A DNA stretch of 19,484 bases, from the NCBI GenBank assembly GCA_964362925.1, contig CAYIGA010000012.1, forward strand, positions 1-19,484, read 5' to 3'. Below the pieces are notes generated by a model that searched no databases, was not told the origin of the DNA, and saw only the letters and a list, made by a program, of their open reading frames with translations. The stretch is from JANLIQ01 sp964362925 (GTDB lineage Bacteria > Patescibacteriota > UBA1384 > 2-12-FULL-50-11). Both the position numbers and the translations under genes were made by a program. Positions 5,841 to 11,860 of the stretch are shown here, piece by piece. Every line of letters starts with the position of its first letter. The first letter of the stretch is position 1.

Positions 5841-7799
5841 CTAGTCAAGATCCAAATGCCATGATGGTGGTAAGAGTGAGGCTAGTTTGGTTTTGAGCGA
5901 GCTTTGAGGTGATCTAGTCAGGAAGACTGTAAAATGTCCATGATAGTTTCCCCGAGAACGGTCGTCAACTTCCGGATAAGTTATATCGGCCTTGAGTAGA
6001 ATATTTAAAATTCCGGCTGTTATTTTTTCCGCTTGGGCAAGCAACTTTTCAGTTGTGCTGGCACTACCCCGAACGGTGATGACCGCGCCGTAGGGCGGTA
6101 GTTTCAATCGTTGGCGACTTTTTAGCTCTTCGGTAAAAAACGGCCGAACGTTGCCAGTTGAAACGGCGCTCCAAACAGCCGAATCAGGGAAGTAGGTTTG
6201 GACGACGATTTGTTTCGACTGATTCTGTAATTCGATTAAATAGCCGAGCAGTCGCCAAGGACCGTCCAAATGAGTTCCCGACAATAACCGATCAACGTTA
6301 ATAATATAGATTTTGGCAAAGCTGGCGCTGGGAAAGCTGAAAATCTTCTCCGTTGCGACGATAATTTGGGCTAACCGGTCAAAAATCGGTTGATCACTGC
6401 TCAACTCCTGAATATTGTCGCTCGGAAATCGGCTGGCCAAGTAGTTTCTAACCGCCGACACCCCCTCACCAATTGGTTTTAGTTTTTCGGATTGACAGCT
6501 TGGGCAGATTTTTGGCAAATCAGTTTCGCTGGCACAATAGGCGCAGCGTAGCTTTTGGCCGACCATACCGCTCGTTCGGCGACAATTAGAGCAGGGAAAA
6601 GTTTGACCGCAATCTTGGCAAACGAGGGCCGAGGCCCAGCCCCGAGCCATGACCAGAACTAGGATTTTTTTACCAGACTTAATCGAAGTCTCAATTTCTT
6701 CCATTAGACTGGGAGCAATCAGCTCTTGTTGACCGCGACGGTCGATAATACTCAAGGGTTGATGAGTGGATTTGGAGGCGATTAGTCGAAACTGCTTGTT
6801 TTTAACCGCCAGCAGGTCTTCGGGCGAGACAATACTGTCAGCCAAAACTAGTCGCAGATTCTCAAATTGGGCTCGAACCAAGGCAATCCGCCGAGAGGTC
6901 ATATACGGCCTTGACTGACTTTTGGCGCCGATGTGATATGGCTGGTCGATGATAATGGTATCGCCGGCCTGGAGGGGAAAGAAGACTTGTCCGAGCGTCC
7001 CAATAATGGCCTTGATTAAGGGCTTACTGACAGCGGATACTAACTTTTCTGGGCTTTTTCCTTTGACATAATTAAACATATGATCTACCACAGGCTGAAA
7101 GCCAGTGGTTTCTACTGGCAGAGCGAGCGACAGCGACATCTTGCCGGCGTAGCCGGCTAGGGGAATTGTAGAAACCTTTTTGGGGTAGATCTTCGAGGAC
7201 ACCTCCGGTGATCCCCCGACTAAAGTCGGGGGTTTTATCCTCGAATGATCCCTTCGGATCTTCGAGAACAAAACTTTGGGTTTTATCCTCGAACAAGGTT
7301 GGTTCGATTTAGGAACGGACTTGTAGAAATCTTCAGCGTAAGCATTCTGGGAAAAGATCAGTAAAACCCGGCTAGTCGATTTATCGATAATTCGCTGGTA
7401 GGCGTCGCGGCGTTGTGACCAGGAACCGGTCACAATCAACGGTTTAATGGAGCTAATTTTATCGGTTTGGGGCCAAATCTGCGGCAAATCAAGGGCATGA
7501 AATGCTACTTCCGCCAGTGGGGCGGCGTAATAGGTCGCCAGTTGGTGGATAACTTCTATTTGGGCAGTCGAAAATACTAGGCTGTTCTTATCTAGCTTTA
7601 ATATCTCCCGAACACCGCTTTTGATTTTTTCTTCGACCGAGCGACTAAATCCAACCACCACCCCTTTGACCGATCTCCTTCGAAGCGGGACGACCACTAG
7701 ACTACCGACCTTTAGATAAGGTAAAATTTGAGCGTTCAGGCCGTAGGTCAGCTCTTGAACTTGAGTCCTCTGCTTAACGATGACCTGGGCATAAAGCAT
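5841..7799 (-). CDS. priA: PriA-like primosomal protein lacking helicase motifs
   Basis: A 652-residue protein with the PriA layout. The N-terminal DNA-binding domain (about 1-100) has YAQVIV, LTYGL and VGSLVVVPLRRRSVKGVVVG. The zinc-binding region (394-435) keeps its cysteines: CQDCG, CSNC, CAYC, CPSC. The C-terminal part has LPPYG and the final domain. PriA normally restarts stalled replication forks. Here the Walker A site (usually GVTGSGKTEVY) reads IVTGSWSQRRDAY at 122-134 and the DEEH box reads DQPYH at 285-289, so ATP hydrolysis is unlikely. A ~75-residue low-complexity segment with palindromic repeats (about 165-240) lies between helicase motifs Ia and II. The frame is otherwise intact, so it may be a structural, non-helicase PriA. 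Confidence 0.85.
   Translation of the reverse strand: MLYAQVIVKQRTQVQELTYGLNAQILPYLKVGSLVVVPLRRRSVKGVVVGFSRSVEEKIKSGVREILKLDKNSLVFSTAQIEVIHQLATYYAAPLAEVAFHALDLPQIWPQTDKISSIKPLIVTGSWSQRRDAYQRIIDKSTSRVLLIFSQNAYAEDFYKSVPKSNQPCSRIKPKVLFSKIRRDHSRIKPPTLVGGSPEVSSKIYPKKVSTIPLAGYAGKMSLSLALPVETTGFQPVVDHMFNYVKGKSPEKLVSAVSKPLIKAIIGTLGQVFFPLQAGDTIIIDQPYHIGAKSQSRPYMTSRRIALVRAQFENLRLVLADSIVSPEDLLAVKNKQFRLIASKSTHQPLSIIDRRGQQELIAPSLMEEIETSIKSGKKILVLVMARGWASALVCQDCGQTFPCSNCRRTSGMVGQKLRCAYCASETDLPKICPSCQSEKLKPIGEGVSAVRNYLASRFPSDNIQELSSDQPIFDRLAQIIVATEKIFSFPSASFAKIYIINVDRLLSGTHLDGPWRLLGYLIELQNQSKQIVVQTYFPDSAVWSAVSTGNVRPFFTEELKSRQRLKLPPYGAVITVRGSASTTEKLLAQAEKITAGILNILLKADITYPEVDDRSRGNYHGHFTVFLTRSPQSSLKTKLASLLPPSWHLDLD
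7143..7293. repeat. Cluster of palindromic repeats inside priA
   Basis: This holds GCCGGC-gta-GCCGGC (7143-7157), an 8-bp inverted repeat TTCGAGGA/TCCTCGAA (7192-7199/7238-7245) around CCCCCGAC-taaa-GTCGGGGG (7213-7232), GATCC-cttc-GGATC (7247-7260), and TTCGAG/CTCGAA (7261-7266/7288-7293). GGGTTTTATCCTCGAA occurs at 7230-7245 and 7278-7293, 48 nt apart. GATCTTCGAG occurs at 7188-7197 and 7257-7266, 69 nt apart. Both periods are multiples of three and the priA frame stays open, so the peptide SRIKP recurs 16 residues apart. Confidence 0.8.
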
Positions 7800-7805
7800 C
7801 TCAAC

Positions 7806-7833
7806 TAATTACTAAATCACTTAATTACTAAAT
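7806..7833. repeat. 12-bp direct repeats between priA and der
   Basis: TAATTACTAAAT occurs at 7806-7817 and 7822-7833 within the 41-nt gap between the divergent priA and der genes. Both genes must start transcription in or near this AT-rich stretch, and no ribosome binding site is visible for der. The repeats could be promoter parts or a shared operator. Confidence 0.5.
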
Positions 7834-7840
7834 ACTAGAC

Positions 7841-8908
7841 ATGTTAGCAAACCAAGAACTACCATTAGCTGCCATTATCGGTCCAACTAACGCCGGGAAA
7901 TCGACGCTGTTCAACCGAATTACCGGCACGCCCCAGGCCATTACCGCCCGCGAAGAGTCAACCACTCGCGATCGTGTCTTCGGTGACGTCGAGTGGCAAA
8001 ACAACCAATTTATCGCCGTTGATACCGGCGGCTTGGTTTCGGACAGATCAGAACTGGATCGTGCCATCAAAGCCCAGATGTTTTCGGCGATTGAAGAGGC
8101 CGATCTAATTTTATTTGTTTACGACGCCAGGGTTGGTTTACAGCCCCAGGATCAGCAGTTTTTGGATTTTTTGCGTCGAGGTAAAGTAATCTGGCTAATC
8201 GCTAACAAAGTCGACTCTACGGCGATCGATCAACAAGTAACTAATCTTGAATATTTAGGGTTGCCGTTCCATAAAATTTCCGCCGTCTCTGGTCGGGGGG
8301 TCGGTGATTTGCTGGAAGCAATTTGTCGAGCTTTGCCGGAATCGGCCATCAGCCAGGAGCTAGAAGCTAATAGCGATTTAATTGATCCGGTCGTCGCCTT
8401 AGTCGGTCGGCCAAATGTCGGAAAATCAACCCTTTTAAACGCCTTAACCAAAACCGACCGAGCGGTGGTCAGTCCGATTGCCGGGACGACCCGCGATATT
8501 GTCACCGCCGAGCTGACGCTTGGCAACCAAAAAATGCTTTTGGCCGATACGGCCGGTGTTCGTCGCCGGGGCAGGATTAAGGTCGGGGTAGAAAAATTTA
8601 GCGTCAAAAGGACGCTGGCGGCGATTAATTATGCCAACATAGTCGTCGTCGTTGTTGATGCCCAGGAAGGGACAACCCGAGCGGACTTGCACTTAATTTA
8701 TTTCGCCGCCCAAGCGCAAAAGCCAGTCCTGGTCGTCTTTAATAAATCCGACTTGATCGGCGACCGACCGATTACTTTTCATCATCATATTGACAGATTT
8801 GACCGGCTTATTACCTCGGCTTTGACTGGCGAGGGCTTAGACGAGGTCCTGAATTGGATCGAGAAAAAAGCCCAAGAGAGCCGAGATAAACAGATCATTA
8901 GGCGGTAG
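7841..8908 (+). CDS. der: Ribosome-assembly GTPase Der, without KH domain
   Basis: Der (EngA) has two tandem GTPase domains and acts in 50S assembly. Domain 1 has G1 GPTNAGKS (14-21), G3 DTGG (61-64) and G4 NKVD (122-125). Domain 2 has G1 GRPNVGKS (189-196), TTRD, G3 DTAG (236-239) and G4 NKSD (301-304). The protein stops at residue 355 just after the second G domain (SALTGEGLDEVLNWI), whereas the family is usually about 430-490 residues with a C-terminal KH-like domain that binds rRNA. I found no KH sequence downstream in other frames. The first G1 motif is also unusual (TNA for the usual PNV). Confidence 0.95.
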   Translation: MLANQELPLAAIIGPTNAGKSTLFNRITGTPQAITAREESTTRDRVFGDVEWQNNQFIAVDTGGLVSDRSELDRAIKAQMFSAIEEADLILFVYDARVGLQPQDQQFLDFLRRGKVIWLIANKVDSTAIDQQVTNLEYLGLPFHKISAVSGRGVGDLLEAICRALPESAISQELEANSDLIDPVVALVGRPNVGKSTLLNALTKTDRAVVSPIAGTTRDIVTAELTLGNQKMLLADTAGVRRRGRIKVGVEKFSVKRTLAAINYANIVVVVVDAQEGTTRADLHLIYFAAQAQKPVLVVFNKSDLIGDRPITFHHHIDRFDRLITSALTGEGLDEVLNWIEKKAQESRDKQIIRR

Positions 8909-9024
8909 TAAGAGTGGAATAGAGAATAAAGAATATAGAATATGTCGCTTCGCTCGCTTTTCGCTCTACTCGAAGTAGAATTAGGAAGGAACTCTTGACT
9001 TAATTCTTAATTCTTAATTCGATT
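8909..9024. repeat. AT-rich intergenic stretch with a 7-nt tandem repeat
   Basis: This lies between convergent der and lepB. TTAATTC is repeated three times at 9000-9020. A small hairpin, CTACT-cga-AGTAG, is present near 8968-8980. AGAATATAGAAT at 8930-8941 recurs in the rpmI-rplT spacer. No strong terminator with a U-tract is seen. Confidence 0.6.
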
Positions 9025-9579
9025 TTAATATCTCGGCGAGGCGACGGCGCTAAGATTTTGGCTCGGATAAAGGACTAAGGTCGACTTACCGATAATATTA
9101 TTCCGCTCCAGCGGTCCCCAATCGCGCGAGTCCGAAGAATGCTGACGATTATCGCCTAAGACAAAAAACTGATTATCAGTAAGGGCGACTTCATAGGGGG
9201 AATCGGGGCTTTGGCTAACGACAGTTTTTTCTCCTTGCGACAGGTAATTTTCTGTTAGTTTATTACCATTAATGAATACTTGGCTCTCAAACACTCGGAC
9301 CGTTTCGCCTGGCAGACCGATAATCCGCTTAACATAGTTAATATCTGGGTTATGAGGGTATTTAAAAACAATGACGTCGCCTCGAGTTGGTTGACGAAGA
9401 TAATAGCTGATTTTTTCAACCAATAGATACTCGCCGTTATGGAAGTCCGGCTCCATGCTCGAACCCTCAACGACGAACGGTTGGGCAACAAAGCCCCTGA
9501 TGACGATCGCTGAAACGAAAACGATCGCCGTCACCTTGATAATTTCCCAAAATGTCCCGAAACGACTCATTGAAAACAT
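9025..9579 (-). CDS. lepB: Signal peptidase I
   Basis: LepB cleaves signal peptides of exported proteins at the outer face of the membrane. The 184-residue protein has one N-terminal membrane anchor (about 11-30), then box B with the nucleophile GSSMEPD (S41) and box D with the catalytic lysine YVKRIIGLPGE (K84). Box E is GDNRQHSSDSRDWG at 142-155. The catalytic pair and the boxes are complete. A second ATG lies at 9570. No Shine-Dalgarno site is evident. It converges with der and has a 320-nt gap upstream that holds repeat copy 2 and a tRNA-like segment. Confidence 0.96.
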   Translation of the reverse strand: MFSMSRFGTFWEIIKVTAIVFVSAIVIRGFVAQPFVVEGSSMEPDFHNGEYLLVEKISYYLRQPTRGDVIVFKYPHNPDINYVKRIIGLPGETVRVFESQVFINGNKLTENYLSQGEKTVVSQSPDSPYEVALTDNQFFVLGDNRQHSSDSRDWGPLERNNIIGKSTLVLYPSQNLSAVASPRY

Positions 9580-9628
9580 AATAAAGAAATTGACGGGAAA
9601 TTGGAATGGCTAAAATGTCGATCGACCA

Positions 9629-9775
9629 TCACCAGTTATTCTTGGCGGGAATACCACTTTGGTCGTCCGTGGATGTCGCCAATGGATCCGCTTCTTCGAA
9701 ATGAGAGCCCTCATCGTCATCACCGCGACAGGCGAAGAAGAAGCTGCGACGGGTCAAAGCCCGGGCGAGCTTCAT
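9629..9775 (-). CDS. Possible small protein carrying the dispersed repeat at its C-terminus
   Basis: ATG 9775 opens a 48-residue frame ending in TGA at 9629. The N-terminal part is basic and hydrophobic (MKLARALTRRSFFFA), then acidic, then the repeat-encoded LATSTDDQSGIPAKN. The same frame in copy 3 (10881-10941) gives the identical 15 residues, and the three base differences within that block are all synonymous. This hints at selection on the peptide, but copy 3 has no start codon in frame except TTG, and no ribosome binding site is clear. It may equally be non-coding. Confidence 0.3.
   Translation of the reverse strand: MKLARALTRRSFFFACRGDDDEGSHFEEADPLATSTDDQSGIPAKNNW
9638..9698. repeat. 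Dispersed ~60-nt repeat, copy 2
   Basis: Matches 10881-10941 closely and 1579-1636 partly, in the same orientation. It contains an inverted repeat TTGGCG...CGCCAA enclosing CCAC...GTGG, so it can fold on either strand. It lies in the gap upstream of lepB. Confidence 0.85.
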
Positions 9776-9794
9776 CTCAATCGCCTGGCGATAC

Positions 9795-9899
9795 GGACAG
9801 CTGGAATCGAACCAGGAGTTAGTCTAAATAGCAATTTCGGATTCGCCCCGACTGTAACGACAGACCCTCGCAGTGTCAGTACACCCGCCTGCCCCTATT
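9795..9899 (-). other. tRNA-like structured segment next to tRNA-Val
   Basis: On the minus strand CTGG-TTCGATT-CCAG (about 9803-9817) looks exactly like a T arm and is followed by CTGTCC. GGGCAG near 9890 could pair with CTGTCC to form an acceptor-like stem. Small hairpins GTGT/ACAC, CTGT/ACAG and TCGG/CCGA lie between, and AAATAG/CTATTT could close them. No D arm or anticodon arm of normal size is found and CCA is absent. I cannot fit a functional tRNA or a tmRNA. A decayed tRNA or an unusual RNA are both possible. Confidence 0.25.
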
Positions 9900-9974
9900 T
9901 GGTAGCCACTGTTGGATTTGAACCAACGACCCCTTCGATGTGAACGAAGTGCTCTGCCTCTGAGCTAAGTGGCC
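9900..9974 (-). tRNA. tRNA-Val (anticodon CAC)
   Basis: On the minus strand the acceptor is GGCCACT with AGTGGCT, the D arm GCTC-AGAGGCA-GAGC, the anticodon arm CTTCG-TTCACAT-CGAAG, the T arm GTTGG-TTCAAAT-CCAAC, and then ACCA. The anticodon CAC reads GTG. The first pair of the acceptor is G-U. The 3' CCA is encoded. Confidence 0.95.
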
Positions 9975-10059
9975 AAAATCTAGTCTAATCTTACTCTAAA
10001 AATGGCCGACCTTGAAGAGTAGTTTGACCGAGCGAACCAATTTCACTACCATAGAGTCA

Positions 10060-10833
10060 ATGCAACCAGTTTTGTTTGAGGTGGGGCAGTTCAAACTTTA
10101 TTCGTTTGGAACCTTTATCGCCCTGGGCGCTTTTGTTAGTGGGTTAGCGCTCTTCAGACTGTTTAAGTACCGTAAACTACGGACCAGCCACCTCTTTGAC
10201 ACTGTTCTCTACAGCCTAATTATCGCTCTAGTCGGCGCCCGACTAACTTATTACTTCGCTTATCAAGAACAGTTCAAAAACTTCTGGCAAGTCTTTTATT
10301 TTTGGCAAGGTGGCTTATTGGCCTTGGGGGGGATTTTAATCGGCTTCGTCGCCTTTCTCCGTTTCAATAAAAAAGCTCGTCAGCCAACTTGGGAATCACT
10401 AGACGCTTTAAGTTTAGCTTTTTTAGTCGGCTGGGCGATCGGTAAAATCGGTTGCCAACTTTCAAACTGTACCATCGGACGAGCCAGCGATAGTTGGCTG
10501 GCTATCAACGGCATGCTTCCAATTGACCTAATCAGCTCTATCTGGGCGTTAATCGTCTTTGGTACACTCCTCTATGTTTATTTCAAAGACCGTTTGACAA
10601 ACGGCGTTGTTTTTTTCCTGGCTACGGAAGCGTTTTTCTTGGGCGAACTGTTGATAAAAACTCTCAAGGCCGACTTCGGCGAAGGGATCGTCCGGGCCGA
10701 GGCGATGATTTATTTGGCGCTGATTGCCATTACTTACCTACTTTTCTGGCGCCTCCACGGTCCAAAAATTGAAAGAACGGCTCTCCAGCGGTTCTTCGGC
10801 AACTTACTGAAACTCCTCAAACCCAATAAGTAA
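10060..10833 (+). CDS. lgt: Lgt-like prolipoprotein diacylglyceryl transferase, divergent
   Basis: A 257-residue polytopic membrane protein with the Lgt plan. It starts with LYSFGTFIALGAF, then VGARLTYY, FWQGGLLALGG (82-91), and WAIGKIGCQLSNCTIGR (125-141). Lgt attaches diacylglycerol to the lipobox cysteine of prelipoproteins. Several usual residues are missing: the histidine of the GGxxxHGG motif is leucine, the HPTQLYE motif reads MLPIDLIS (152-159), and the arginine before the late membrane segment (RFLIEFLR in relatives) is replaced. R141 is kept. It may have altered chemistry or no transferase activity. ATG 10060 is preferred to TTG 10012 because it aligns with the family start; the ribosome binding site is weak. 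Confidence 0.75.
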   Translation: MQPVLFEVGQFKLYSFGTFIALGAFVSGLALFRLFKYRKLRTSHLFDTVLYSLIIALVGARLTYYFAYQEQFKNFWQVFYFWQGGLLALGGILIGFVAFLRFNKKARQPTWESLDALSLAFLVGWAIGKIGCQLSNCTIGRASDSWLAINGMLPIDLISSIWALIVFGTLLYVYFKDRLTNGVVFFLATEAFFLGELLIKTLKADFGEGIVRAEAMIYLALIAITYLLFWRLHGPKIERTALQRFFGNLLKLLKPNK

Positions 10834-10880
10834 TATCGTCCTAAGTTATCGCCCTAAGTTCAAAGTTTAGCCGTAAGTTT

Positions 10881-10941
10881 ATTCTTCGCCGGAATACCAC
10901 TTTGGTCATCCGTGGATGTCGCCAACGAACCCGCTCCTTCG
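10881..10941. repeat. Dispersed ~60-nt repeat, copy 3
   Basis: It lies in the 257-nt gap between convergent lgt and rplT. It is almost identical to 9638-9698, with ATACCACTTTGGTC, CCGTGGATGTCGCCAA and GCTCCTTCG shared or nearly so. Just upstream, CCTAAGTT is repeated (10841-10848 and about 10853-10860). Apart from the hairpin at 11010-11030, the rest of the gap shows nothing recognisable. Confidence 0.85.
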
Positions 10942-11009
10942 TACCGACTATGGTTGGCTGATGTAATTTTTCACTGACTAATTTAGCTGGAGAGGTTAGA
11001 ACTCAACGC

Positions 11010-11030
11010 CGTTCCAGCGGTTCTGGAGCG
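11010..11030. terminator. Hairpin between convergent lgt and rplT
   Basis: CGTTCCAG-CGGTT-CTGGAGCG forms an 8-bp stem with one wobble pair. Neither strand has a real U-tract after it, so its role as a terminator is uncertain. Confidence 0.35.
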
Positions 11031-11090
11031 CCCTAGTAATTTCGCTATCGCTACTCCCAACAGTGCCGGTCGTGGCAGGTCGGTCAGCCG

Positions 11091-11453
11091 TTAACGGGCG
11101 AGGAGGGCTTTTTTGACTTTCTCAACCACCTGGGCAAACTCGCTCGGCGCTTTGACCGACAATTCAGCTAGCACTTTACGATTTAAGCCAATTTCGGCTT
11201 TGGTCAAGCCAAAAATAAAGTCTTTGTACGGCATACCGTGGGCCCGGACAGCGGCGTTAATCTGAACAATCCACAACCCGCGCATATCGCGCTTTTTATT
11301 CCGTCGATCACGATAAGCATACTGGCCAGCTTTGATGTAGGCCTGTTTAGCTAGGCGAAAAAGTTTGCTTCGACCGAGTTTATAACCCTTGGTCGCCGCT
11401 AGAATCTTCTTGTGACGCTTCTTAACCTGAATTGCTCGCTTGACTCGAGCCAT
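11091..11453 (-). CDS. rplT: 50S ribosomal protein L20
   Basis: L20 is an early-binding 23S rRNA protein needed for large-subunit assembly. The 120-residue sequence begins MARVKRAIQVKKRHKKILAA, then GYKLGRSKLFRLAKQAYIKA, YAYRDRRNKKRDMRGLWI and the C-terminal domain IGLNRKVLAELS. Length and composition are typical. It is last in infC-rpmI-rplT, 133 nt after rpmI. A 9-bp hairpin just before the ATG carries the ribosome binding site, and a long inverted repeat lies upstream. L20 represses this operon in several bacteria; that control is not shown here. Confidence 0.97.
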   Translation of the reverse strand: MARVKRAIQVKKRHKKILAATKGYKLGRSKLFRLAKQAYIKAGQYAYRDRRNKKRDMRGLWIVQINAAVRAHGMPYKDFIFGLTKAEIGLNRKVLAELSVKAPSEFAQVVEKVKKALLAR

Positions 11454-11456
11454 TAC

Positions 11457-11477
11457 TCAAAAATCTCCGATTTTTGA
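11457..11477 (-). promoter_or_regulatory. Hairpin with the rplT Shine-Dalgarno site at its tip
   Basis: On the minus strand TCAAAAATC-GGA-GATTTTTGA forms a 9-bp perfect stem with a 3-nt loop, ending 3 nt before ATG 11453. The only Shine-Dalgarno match, GGAG, sits in the loop and the top pair. Confidence 0.6.
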
Positions 11478-11568
11478 AGAATATAGAATTTAGAATCTGG
11501 AATTACGAAGAGCTCGCCGCAATGGGTCGAATTGGAATTTTTCTTAAGTCTTGATTCTATATTCTTCA
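11475..11568. repeat. 15-bp inverted repeat in the rpmI-rplT spacer
   Basis: TGAAGAATATAGAAT (11475-11489) is the exact complement of ATTCTATATTCTTCA (11554-11568), with 64 nt between. It fills most of the 133-nt spacer and can form a long hairpin in the transcript between the two genes. Part of the arm, AGAATATAGAAT, also occurs at 8930-8941. Confidence 0.75.
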
Positions 11569-11586
11569 TTCTTGATTCTTACCCGT

Positions 11587-11784
11587 TTATCTAAAAGCCA
11601 TTTTAATTAATTTTTTGGCTGTTTTACCGGTCACGGCGATATTTTGGGTTGAAAGTTGTTTAGCCCGTTTTGATTTGAAGCGGGCTCGGTGAGCAACCGA
11701 CATTTTACGCATCATTAACTTGCCGGTCCCGCTTAAGCGAACGATTCGTTTAAAACTGGCTTTATGAGTTTTTAGTTTTGGCAT
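11587..11784 (-). CDS. rpmI: 50S ribosomal protein L35
   Basis: A 65-residue L35 with the signature MPKLKTHKASFKRIVRLSGTGKLMMR and KRAKQLS in the C-terminal half. The start is ATG 11784; a TTG two codons earlier (11790) is not needed, because the family begins MPKxKTHK. The ribosome binding site AAGGA is 8 nt upstream and lies in a hairpin loop. It is the middle gene of the infC-rpmI-rplT operon. Confidence 0.95.
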   Translation of the reverse strand: MPKLKTHKASFKRIVRLSGTGKLMMRKMSVAHRARFKSKRAKQLSTQNIAVTGKTAKKLIKMAFR

Positions 11785-11786
11785 CG

Positions 11787-11807
11787 GCAAATTCCTTCGG
11801 CATTTGC
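11787..11807 (-). promoter_or_regulatory. Hairpin with the rpmI Shine-Dalgarno site in its loop
   Basis: On the minus strand GCAAAT (11802-11807) pairs with ATTTGC (11787-11792). The 9-nt loop carries AAGGA, and the stem ends 2 nt before ATG 11784. A second hairpin, TTCAGTT-ctta-AACTGAA, lies just upstream. Confidence 0.6.
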
Positions 11808-11860
11808 AGTTTTCAGTTTAAGAACTGAATTATTGATAATTAATTCGTAATTTTTCATAG

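Noticed and set aside
7213..7236. CCCCCGAC-taaa-GTCGGGGG-TTTT as a plus-strand terminator
   Set aside because: It lies inside the open priA frame on the other strand, no plus-strand gene precedes it, and it is part of a palindromic repeat cluster.
9795..9899. tmRNA or two-piece tmRNA
   Set aside because: Too short, no tag reading frame and no GGAUUCGAC-type start; only the T-arm-like hairpin agrees.
9659..9943. Plus-strand 94-residue reading frame ending in GFEPTTPSM
   Set aside because: It reads through the antisense of tRNA-Val; the GFEPTT motif is a well-known artefact of translating a T arm backwards.
10881..10941. In-frame TGA in the GDIHG frame of repeat copy 3 as a sign of UGA recoding
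   Set aside because: That frame is not conserved among copies, another frame fits better, and TGA ends clear genes such as rpsP.
10990..11093. Readthrough extension of rplT past its TAA
   Set aside because: The frame stays open for about 33 codons, but L20 already has its normal length and ending; the extension is likely chance in a GC-rich spacer.
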